From an uncultured Collinsella sp. (lineage in GTDB: Bacteria > Actinomycetota > Coriobacteriia > Coriobacteriales > Coriobacteriaceae), in assembly GCA_938023085.1 (NCBI GenBank), contig CALHDP010000023.1, positions 1 through 31,771 on the forward strand: 31,771 nt of DNA, given 5' to 3'. How positions within the stretch are numbered: the first letter of the stretch is position 1; each line of letters starts with the position of its first letter. The notes under the pieces were generated by a model. It saw only the letters and a program-made list of their open reading frames with translations, had not been told where the DNA came from and ran no database searches. A program made the translations under genes and the position numbers. Positions 25,654 to 31,771 of this stretch are shown in pieces.

Positions 25654-25752
25654 CCTTCCTTTCCGGCGCGTCCTCGGACATGAAAGAACCTCCGCTGCGC
25701 ACTTCGTGCGGCGGAGGTTTTTTCGTCCCGCGGAGTGCGCCGGAAAGGAAGG
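25654..25752. repeat. Nested inverted repeat around the ilvE terminator
   Basis: CCTTCCTTTCCGGCGC (25654-25669) and GCGCCGGAAAGGAAGG (25737-25752) are perfect 16-bp reverse complements; pairing extends to 20 bp with one mismatch (25650-25756). The ilvE terminator hairpin sits inside the loop. The whole 107-bp unit could fold into one cross-shaped structure. Confidence 0.75.
25687..25723 (+). terminator. Terminator after ilvE
   Basis: AACCTCCGC-T-GCGCA (from 25687) pairs with TGCG-GCGGAGGTT (ending 25719) and is followed by a run of T to 25723. It lies 62 bp after the ilvE stop. Confidence 0.88.
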
Positions 25753-25756
25753 CCGC

Positions 25757-26028
25757 GCTTTTGTTTTGGTTCGCGCCATGTGGGGGTGGTGGCGACGTGC
25801 ATTTTTGCGAGTATTCTGCAATCGAAGGCCCCTGCATACCGACCTCGGGCAAAAAATCGGGATTTCTCGATTTTTTCTACGAATGATGGGCGGGGTTATG
25901 GGCTGGCAGCGTTTGATTTGCAGGGATATTCGCGGTCTTTGGCATTTATCGTGGCGCCCGAAGCTCTTGGTTATGTTGAATACTCCTGAAAATGCACGGC
26001 GCTTAGAGGGGGACCTTCGCGAAAAAGG
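25757..26028. other. Stretch without a recognisable gene
   Basis: This part of the 479-bp gap between ilvE and lemA contains no frame with a ribosome site or recognisable protein. It is less GC-rich than its surroundings and holds a small AT-rich hairpin, AAAAAATCG (25851-25859) with CGATTTTTT (25868-25876). It could be a decayed gene, a dispersed repeat or a small RNA locus; nothing more can be said from the sequence. Confidence 0.5.
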
Positions 26029-26067
26029 AAACCGCCCCGCCGAAGTATGAATTCGACGGGGCGGTTT
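26029..26067 (-). terminator. Terminator of lemA
   Basis: AAACCGCCCCG (26029-26039) and CGGGGCGGTTT (26057-26067) form an 11-bp stem, with further pairing CGAA/TTCG inside. On the minus strand it is followed by CCTTTTTC, a fair U-tract, 37 bp after the lemA stop. Confidence 0.8.
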
Positions 26068-26103
26068 ATGCATTTGGCCGATTAAGGATGCGCTGTCAAA
26101 CTA

Positions 26104-26655
26104 CTAGAACTTGACGGTCGGGGCCTGGCGGGCGGCCTCAGCTGCCTCGAAGCCCTGGCGCTCCTTAAACTGGAAGATGCCGGCAAAGATGACAGCCGGG
26201 AACGTCTGGATAGCGTTATTGTAGCTGAGCACGCAATCGTTGTAGCTCTGGCGTGCGTAGCTAATCTTGTTCTCGGTATCCTCGAGCGATGCCTGCAGCT
26301 GCGTAAAGTTGGTGTTTGCCTTAAGATCGGGATAGGCCTCGGCTACGGCGAAGAGCTGACGCAGCGCACCGGTCAGCACGTTGTCGGCTTCCATCTTGGC
26401 CTCGGGCGTGGTGGCCTTGACGGCGGTGTTACGCGCGCTGATCACGGCGGAGAGCGTCTCCTGCTCGTGCTTGGCGTAGCCCTTGACGGTCTCGACCAGG
26501 TTGGGGATCAGGTCGTTGCGGCGCTGCAGCTGCGTATCGATGTTCTGCCAGGCGTTATCGATGCGGTTACGCTTGGTGACCATGTTGTTGTAGATGCCGG
26601 CGATGGCGCAGACAATCACAATGACAACAACGATGCCGATGATGACGGTAATCAT
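26104..26655 (-). CDS. lemA: LemA-family membrane protein
   Basis: A 183-residue LemA protein: a short N-terminal membrane helix (VIIGIVVVIVIVCAIAGIY, 4-22) followed by a long helical domain outside or at the membrane. YNNMVTKRNRIDNAWQNIDTQLQRRNDLIPNLVETVKGYA is the family's defining region (residues 22-61), and FPAVIFAGIFQF near the end is also typical. The family is widespread and its function is not established. ATG 26655 follows GGAG; an upstream start at 26757 would add 34 non-conserved residues. Often lemA is followed by a membrane TPM-domain gene; none is present here. Confidence 0.93.
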   Translation of the reverse strand: MITVIIGIVVVIVIVCAIAGIYNNMVTKRNRIDNAWQNIDTQLQRRNDLIPNLVETVKGYAKHEQETLSAVISARNTAVKATTPEAKMEADNVLTGALRQLFAVAEAYPDLKANTNFTQLQASLEDTENKISYARQSYNDCVLSYNNAIQTFPAVIFAGIFQFKERQGFEAAEAARQAPTVKF

Positions 26656-26854
26656 GATGTCTCCGTTTCGAATGGCCGCGGCGGCATGCGCCAGCTGCCG
26701 TTGGTATAACGCTACTAGTATACCCGCAACGTTTTGCCGTGCCGAACTTTCCGGCAAGCGTTATGTTTTCGGCGGGGTCGGCACCGGGGCAAAGCGCGCG
26801 AGGTACAGGTGTAAGATATGCGACAGATTGACGAGTGTTGTCTTTGCCCTGAGG

Positions 26855-27451
26855 ATGGCGATACCAGTGGACCTTCGCATTAAGAAAACCTACCGCGCCC
26901 TGTTCGATGCCTTCACCGAGCTTCTCGAGGAGCATCGTTTTGAGGACCTGACGGTTGCCATGCTGTGCGACCGCGCCATGATTCGCCGCACGACGTTCTA
27001 CAAGCACTTTCGCGACAAGAACGATTACTTTGCCTTTTATATCGATGAGCTCATGTCTGGCTTGCCGCAAAAACAGCCCGATGAGGCCGGCGCGGTATCT
27101 GCCGAGGACGTGCGCGCGCTTCGGCACGCGATTTTGGACGATGCTATGGATTTGATTCTGACGCACGAGCAGCTCATGGATAACATTTTGGCAAGCAGCA
27201 TGTCGGGCATGTTGACCAACGTTATTTGCGACCGCATTGCCCGCTCCATCCGCGAGCGCGTGATGAACGTGCTTGCCGAGGATGCCCTGGCCCCCGTGTC
27301 ACTCGAGACGACGTCTGAGTTTGTCGCCGGCGGTATTATTCGACTTTTCACGATATGGTGGGAGTCGGGTCACGATCTTGAGCGTCGACCTGAGATAGCC
27401 GACGTGGTCGATGCACTGTTTGAGCGGACCATGACACCGGTGCATCACTAG
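26855..27451 (+). CDS. TetR-family transcriptional regulator
   Basis: A regulator of about 198 residues. The N-terminal helix-turn-helix region reads RIKKTYRALFDAFTELLEEH then FEDLTVAMLCDRAMIRRTTFYKHFRDKNDYF, a typical TetR pattern. The C-terminal helical ligand domain (EQLMDNILASSMSG to FTIWWESGHDLERRPEIADVVDALF) resembles the TetR group found beside dihydroxyacetone-kinase and membrane-protein genes in Gram-positives. The start is unsure: ATG 26855 has GAGG immediately adjacent, and GTG 26867 lies 12 bases after the same GAGG. It is divergent from lemA with no obvious target in the window. Confidence 0.85.
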   Translation: MAIPVDLRIKKTYRALFDAFTELLEEHRFEDLTVAMLCDRAMIRRTTFYKHFRDKNDYFAFYIDELMSGLPQKQPDEAGAVSAEDVRALRHAILDDAMDLILTHEQLMDNILASSMSGMLTNVICDRIARSIRERVMNVLAEDALAPVSLETTSEFVAGGIIRLFTIWWESGHDLERRPEIADVVDALFERTMTPVHH

Positions 27452-27454
27452 AAG

Positions 27455-27544
27455 TGGCGGAGAGAGGGGGATTCGAACCCCCGGAACGCTCTCGCGCTCA
27501 ACGGTTTTCAAGACCGCCGCATTCAACCGCTCTGCCATCTCTCC
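27455..27544 (-). tRNA. tRNA-Ser (anticodon TGA)
   Basis: Read on the minus strand, the acceptor arm GGAGAGA (5' end at 27544) pairs with TCTCTCC before discriminator G and an encoded CCA (27457-27455). The anticodon arm holds CTTGAAA with anticodon TGA, the T arm contains GGTTCGAATCC, and there is a long variable arm (GCGCGAGAGCG region), as expected for a class II serine tRNA. It lies head-to-head with the tadA fusion gene and just after the TetR stop codon. Confidence 0.97.
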
Positions 27545-27595
27545 GTGAGTCGTAATGATAGCATCGTTTTGAATTTGCAACAGGGAAGGCGAACG

Positions 27596-29377
27596 ATGAC
27601 GAGCACCGAAATCGATGAGAAGTTCATGCGCGAGGCGCTGGCCGAGGCGCGCGCCGCTGCTGCGGTGGGCGAAGTGCCCATTGGCGCTGTGGTGGTGCGC
27701 GCGGGTGAGATCGTCGCACGGGCGCATAATCGTCGCGAGCTCGACCAGGACCCTTCGGCGCATGCAGAGTTCGCGGCCCTGTGCGCTGCCGCTCGGTCGC
27801 TCGGTCGTTGGCGCCTTTCCGATTGCACGGTCTATGTAACGCTCGAGCCCTGCTGCATGTGTGCGGGGCTTATGGTCAACGCGCGCGTGGGGCGCTGCGT
27901 GTATGGCGCGGCTGATGCCAAGGCGGGCGCGCTGGGTTCGCTGTATGACCTGAATGTCGATTCGCGTCTGAATCATCGGTTTAACGTACATGCCGGCGTG
28001 CTGGCGGATGAGTGTCGTGAGGTGTTGAGCGGCTATTTTAGTGGGCTGCGTGACACCGATGGTGCTGTTTGCGGCTGTGGATCTGATCTTGAGGCGCATG
28101 CCGCTCATGCCGAGGCGCTCGCGTGTGCCGAAGAGGATGCTGGCGCGGCGGTTGATTTTGGCCCCGCGTGTCGCCGGCCCCGCAGTGTGCTGCTGGCGAT
28201 CGACTCCTTTAAGGGCAGCGTGTCGAGTGCGCAGGCGGAGGCGGCGGTTGCCGAAGGCGTGCGCCGCGTTTGGCCCGATGCCGAGGTGCGCGCATTGCCG
28301 CTGGCAGATGGTGGCGAGGGAACGCTCGATGCCATCGCCGCATGCGGTGGCGAGCTCTCAACCTGTGATGTCGCAGGCCCCTTGGGCGACCGCGTGTCTG
28401 CCCGGATGCTGGTGGACGGCGAGCACGAGTCGGCTGTAATTGAGATGGCCGAGGCGGCCGGCATTGGGTATTCGCCTTGCACGGAGTCGGCGGCGTTGGC
28501 GGCCACAACCTATGGCGTGGGCGAGCTTATGCTTCGCGCAGTTCGCACGGGCGCAAGGACACTCTATATTGGCTTGGGCGGCAGCGCCACCAACGACGGT
28601 GGCGCCGGCATGCTGCGGGCGCTGGGCGCGCGTGTGGTCGATGATCAGGGCTGCGAGGTCGTCCCCGGTCTTGCCGGCCTTGAGCGGGTGACGAGCGTTG
28701 ATTTGGCGCCAGCGCTACAGGCTTTGGATGGCGCTCGTATCGTTGTGCTTTCGGATGTCGAGAATCCACTCGTGGGGCGTCGCGGCGCGCTGACAGTGTT
28801 TGGTGGGCAGAAGGGTCTGCCGAGAGATGACGCCGAGGCACTTCACAGGTACGATAGTTGGATAGTCGGCTACGGCCGCCTGCTCGATACGGCGATTGCT
28901 AGGGCGCGGGTTCAGGGGTTGCTGCGCGTGTCCGAGGGTGCACGGACATTTGGCTCGGTGCTCGGCGTGCCCGGCGCGGGCGCTGCCGGTGGCTTGGGCG
29001 CGGCGTTACTGGCGCTCGGTGCGGAGCTGCGCTCGGGCGTGGAGACGGTGCTCGATCTGATTGGCTTTGACGAGCGCGTGCGCGATGTCGATCTGGTCAT
29101 AACGGGTGAGGGCAATATGGATGAGCAATCCGCCGCTGGAAAGGCGCCGGTTGGTGTGGCTCGCCGCGCCAAGCGATATGGCAAGCCGGTGGTCGCCGTT
29201 GTGGGCGGTCGCGCCGTCAACCTGGATGCGGTGTGTGAGCATGGCATCGACTTGGTGCTTCCGATCTGCCGCAAGCCCATGCCCCTCGACCAGGCGCTCA
29301 ACCCTCAGGAAGCCACAACCAACCTCATCTGCGCCGGCGAAGCAGCCGCCCAATCCTACGACCTCGCTCGCCTCTAG
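27596..29377 (+). CDS. Fusion of tRNA adenosine deaminase (TadA) and glycerate kinase
   Basis: One uninterrupted 593-residue frame with two complete enzymes. Residues 1-155 are TadA-like: HAEF (56-59) with zinc ligand His56 and catalytic Glu58, and PCCMC (85-89) with zinc ligands Cys86 and Cys89; TadA converts A34 to inosine in tRNA-Arg(ACG). A Cys/Ala/Glu-rich linker (about 156-194) follows. Residues 196-593 match glycerate kinase of the GlxK/GarK family (PF02595): LLAIDSFKGSVSSAQAE (199-215), PLADGGEGTLDA (235-246), GLGGSATNDGG and the late VITGEGNMDEQSAAGK. It would phosphorylate glycerate. ATG 27596 follows GGGAAGG. No stop or frame change occurs at the joint. Whether the protein stays joined in the cell is unknown. 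Confidence 0.92.
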   Translation: MTSTEIDEKFMREALAEARAAAAVGEVPIGAVVVRAGEIVARAHNRRELDQDPSAHAEFAALCAAARSLGRWRLSDCTVYVTLEPCCMCAGLMVNARVGRCVYGAADAKAGALGSLYDLNVDSRLNHRFNVHAGVLADECREVLSGYFSGLRDTDGAVCGCGSDLEAHAAHAEALACAEEDAGAAVDFGPACRRPRSVLLAIDSFKGSVSSAQAEAAVAEGVRRVWPDAEVRALPLADGGEGTLDAIAACGGELSTCDVAGPLGDRVSARMLVDGEHESAVIEMAEAAGIGYSPCTESAALAATTYGVGELMLRAVRTGARTLYIGLGGSATNDGGAGMLRALGARVVDDQGCEVVPGLAGLERVTSVDLAPALQALDGARIVVLSDVENPLVGRRGALTVFGGQKGLPRDDAEALHRYDSWIVGYGRLLDTAIARARVQGLLRVSEGARTFGSVLGVPGAGAAGGLGAALLALGAELRSGVETVLDLIGFDERVRDVDLVITGEGNMDEQSAAGKAPVGVARRAKRYGKPVVAVVGGRAVNLDAVCEHGIDLVLPICRKPMPLDQALNPQEATTNLICAGEAAAQSYDLARL

Positions 29378-29600
29378 AACTTATTTCCCCGGGAGTCCGG
29401 TTTGGCCGAGTAGTCAATAATAGCCCCGTCCCAAACTAGCTACTTTGTGGGATGTGGGGGATATAGATTGCCGGTCGATTTGTCCTACTGGGGTATGTCG
29501 ATAGCGCGAGTGGTTCGATTTTGAGCCTGAGTGGCAACCCGAGGCGAAATTTCGGGTCACCCAAATTGCTACAATTTTAAGTATATAGCGATGTCCTGCC

Positions 29601-29661
29601 TTGCGTTTCTGCGCGGGGGGGGGGCGTATATTTGCATCGATGGGGACGACACACATATATA
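29601..29661 (+). promoter_or_regulatory. Candidate phase-variable promoter with G10 tract
   Basis: Ten consecutive G residues (29615-29624) lie 81 bp before the ATG of the surface-protein gene. TTGCGT (29601-29606) and TATATT (29627-29632) flank the tract as possible -35 and -10 elements with a 20-bp spacer; loss of three G would give 17. A second candidate, TTGCAT (29632-29637), 18 bp and TATATA (29656-29661), would place the tract just upstream of -35. Nothing else recognisable is found in the 328-bp gap 29378-29705 apart from short weak hairpins. Confidence 0.5.
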
Positions 29662-29705
29662 GTGAGCCGCTGCTTGACGTCCTCATGGATTTGGGGAGGG
29701 CCTTC

Positions 29706-31771
29706 ATGAATCGCGCGTGTGCGAGAGCTCGAGAAATGCTGAAGCCTTTTGGCAAGAAAACCAATACCGCAAAGCGTGTCCTGAGGATTTTGACCGTCCC
29801 GCTGGCGGCGTGTGCGCTCTTGTTTGGTGCAACGAGTGCGTTGGCCGAGCAGACGGTTCCCTTCAGCAACCATATCGTGAAGACGGTAAACCCTACCGGC
29901 ACCACGGTCAACCTGTTTGACTACTGGGTCGTGAATGGCGATAACGACAATTCTGCCAACATAAACAACGACAACAGCAATAACAACACCGGCATCAATA
30001 AAGACCACCAGCTCAAATTCAATGGTGGTGCCGGTACGGGCATTAACAAATGGACGGGCAAGAGTACCACCGGTGGCTTTGGACGCCTTCCATTTGTGAA
30101 GAACACGCTGGTAAAGGGCTATCCGGAGATCAAAAATGGCACCTACCAGGGCGTTAACTACAACGATGAGTCGCTCGATTACCTCTTTAACAATGACAGC
30201 CAGGCAAATAAAAAGCAGAACGGTAAAGCCGTTTACAACAGCGTGCAGGGCCTCTTCCAGCTCAAGGATGGCTATTACGTTTACGACTCCTACGGCTCCA
30301 AAGAAGGCAACTATGCCGTGTATAACTCCACGACGAACTCCTTTGACGTCTACGATAAGGCGGGCGTATATAAGGAGAGCGTGTCAGAAGAGAATCGGGG
30401 TCAGTTCTTTCCCTTTGACTCGGCTAAAAAGGTTTTTACCGAGTCGGGTAAAAACCTCTCCCCTATAGGAATAAAGGACGGAGAGAACGATAAGCTCAAC
30501 CATCACTTTGGCATGTCCATGACCACGGAGTTTGTCCAGCCCGCAAACGGCAAGACAAACAAGAACGAGGACATGATCTTTGAGTTCTCGGGCGACGATG
30601 ACGTCTGGGTGTATATCGATGGCGTGCTCGTGGGCGATCTGGGCGGCATCCACGAGAAGGCAACGCTTGATATTAACTTTGCTACCGGCGAAGTGAAAGT
30701 CGGTCATATTGATGGCGCGAATGGAACCGAGAGGGAAATCGAAAAAACCACTATCAAGGCGAAGTTCGACGCCGCCGGCGCGGACACCACCAACTTCTCC
30801 GGTGATACATTCAATTCTAGCACCAAGCACAAGCTGAGCTTCTTCTATCTGGAGCGCGGTGCGGGTGCATCGAACATGTCACTTAAGTTCAACCTCACCA
30901 CCCTGCCGTCATCCGAGGTCCAGAAGGTCGACCAGAACGGCGAGGCGGTCCAGGGCGCCACGTTTGCGCTGTATCAGTCCGGTGAAAGCTGGAAGACGCA
31001 GGGCGACCCCATCGCTCAAGGCACGACGGACGATAAGGGTCAGCTGGTGCTTTTGGAGTCGGACGGCTCTGTCCTTTCGTTCGATAACCAGCATGCCGCG
31101 GGGCATGACTTCTTTGTACTCAAGGAGATGGGCCTGCCCGAGGGATATCGTTCGAGTCTGACTTCATCGACTTCCGCAACGCCAGGCGAGCTGCATCTGC
31201 AGTACAAGCCAGCTGCGACGAATGGCTCGGGTGGCGTGGTGGTCGCGCCGCAAACAACGGTCACCATGGCCGATGGCACAACGCAATGGACAGGTAGCCG
31301 CATGTGGCTCAACGGCGGCTATCTGGCCGCGAAGGAGACCATTTCCCTTCCTGCAAACACGCAAGACAATAAGAACAACCCCATTAACTCGGGCACAACC
31401 TTTGCCGTCGTGCTCAAGCGCACCGATGCGAATGGGGATCACACAAGCGAAGATTCATGGACGCCAGTCACGGGCAATCCGCTCGATGGCTACAAGCTGC
31501 GTTCCGCACACGGCATTGCCGGTGCTGTCGAGGCCGCCAAATCGGCGGATACGAGCGTTTTTGCCGTCAACACCAAGGGCGACTACGAGGTGACGGTCAG
31601 GTCGCTGCCCGGCGATATCGAGAAGTATGCCGCCATGATGACGGACAAATCCAATTCCGAATATACCGTGGCGGTCTACCACACCACGGCATCGTCTCTG
31701 GCAGAGGCAACCACGGAGAACACCTCCATGGTTGAATACCAGGCGACAAACAGGCAGTTCTCAACCGTGAT
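29706..31771 (+). CDS. Large secreted surface protein with fibro-slime and Cna-B-like domains (C-terminus beyond window)
   Basis: At least 688 residues are visible and the frame is still open at the window end. A signal peptide (about 22-47, hydrophobic core LTVPLAACALLFGA, likely cleavage after ALA at 47) directs export. Next come TVNLFDYWVVNG (68-79), an Asn-rich stretch (78-98) and a fibro-slime type domain with FEFSGDDDVWVYIDG (292-306) and LVGDLGGIH (308-316). A Cna-B/SpaA-like fold follows from about residue 404 (VQKVDQNGEAVQGATFALYQ). Such proteins in gut actinobacteria and Firmicutes are usually sortase-anchored adhesins or pilins; the anchor would be outside the window. ATG 29706 follows GGGGAGGG; an in-frame ATG at 29685 is a weaker choice. 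The gene is richer in AT and Asn/Thr/Ser codons than its neighbours, a sign of an accessory locus. Confidence 0.88.
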   Translation, partial: MNRACARAREMLKPFGKKTNTAKRVLRILTVPLAACALLFGATSALAEQTVPFSNHIVKTVNPTGTTVNLFDYWVVNGDNDNSANINNDNSNNNTGINKDHQLKFNGGAGTGINKWTGKSTTGGFGRLPFVKNTLVKGYPEIKNGTYQGVNYNDESLDYLFNNDSQANKKQNGKAVYNSVQGLFQLKDGYYVYDSYGSKEGNYAVYNSTTNSFDVYDKAGVYKESVSEENRGQFFPFDSAKKVFTESGKNLSPIGIKDGENDKLNHHFGMSMTTEFVQPANGKTNKNEDMIFEFSGDDDVWVYIDGVLVGDLGGIHEKATLDINFATGEVKVGHIDGANGTEREIEKTTIKAKFDAAGADTTNFSGDTFNSSTKHKLSFFYLERGAGASNMSLKFNLTTLPSSEVQKVDQNGEAVQGATFALYQSGESWKTQGDPIAQGTTDDKGQLVLLESDGSVLSFDNQHAAGHDFFVLKEMGLPEGYRSSLTSSTSATPGELHLQYKPAATNGSGGVVVAPQTTVTMADGTTQWTGSRMWLNGGYLAAKETISLPANTQDNKNNPINSGTTFAVVLKRTDANGDHTSEDSWTPVTGNPLDGYKLRSAHGIAGAVEAAKSADTSVFAVNTKGDYEVTVRSLPGDIEKYAAMMTDKSNSEYTVAVYHTTASSLAEATTENTSMVEYQATNRQFSTV

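Noticed and set aside
25706..26050. Small open frames of up to 114 codons between ilvE and lemA.
   Set aside because: They start inside the ilvE terminator region, lack ribosome sites and encode Arg/Trp-rich sequence with no pattern.
27455..29377. A functional link between tRNA-Ser(TGA) and the TadA domain encoded next to it.
   Set aside because: TadA acts on A34 of tRNA-Arg(ACG), whereas this tRNA has T at position 34, so proximity is probably chance.

Overview
The window is GC-rich, densely coded bacterial DNA with strong G/C bias at third codon positions, which produces long antisense shadow reading frames. Gene content and protein character fit a gut actinobacterium of the Coriobacteriia, most likely Collinsella or a close relative. 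Signs are PTS sugar uptake, NtrC-like regulators without sigma-54 contact motifs, fibro-slime/Cna-B surface proteins and a lone larE. This assignment rests on reading the proteins, not on a database search.

Layout. (1) 1-7.5 kb: a carbohydrate locus. A LacI-type repressor (minus strand, cut by the window edge) is divergent from PTS EIIBC, a GatZ/KbaZ-family protein without its catalytic partner, a transaldolase, a split transketolase (two genes) and PTS EIIA. The genes look like a path that takes up a ketose by PTS, converts the ketose phosphate and feeds the non-oxidative pentose phosphate pathway. The spaces between the first genes hold strong RNA hairpins, including a possible pseudoknot and a terminator inside the gene series. 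(2) 7.5-12.9 kb: larE (minus), a HAD phosphatase/phosphomutase, a second LacI regulator (minus) and glmS. Three copies of a small palindromic repeat lie between genes here. (3) 12.9-18.3 kb: a GntR regulator divergent from a YeiH-type exporter, a degenerate AAA+/Fis regulator, a small membrane protein, a nitroreductase (minus) and a 96-residue unknown protein. (4) 18.3-22.7 kb: a MarR-ABC-ABC operon encoding a heterodimeric exporter with one degenerate ATP site, with a clear repeated operator in front. (5) 22.7-25.7 kb: cysE (minus), a DedA membrane protein and ilvE. (6) 25.7-29.4 kb: a nested inverted repeat, a 276-bp stretch with no gene, lemA (minus), a TetR regulator, tRNA-Ser(TGA) (minus) and one ORF fusing tRNA adenosine deaminase (TadA) to glycerate kinase. 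(7) 29.4 kb to the end: a large secreted surface protein (signal peptide, fibro-slime domain, Cna-B-like domain), visibly less GC-rich and Asn/Thr/Ser-rich. It runs off the window and is preceded by a run of ten G residues placed in or next to its likely promoter.

The strongest leads are the poly-G tract before the surface protein (possible phase variation), the TadA-glycerate kinase fusion, the orphan GatZ operon with its structured spacers, the TGTCCC-core hairpin repeats and the AAA+ regulator that has lost its ATPase motifs.
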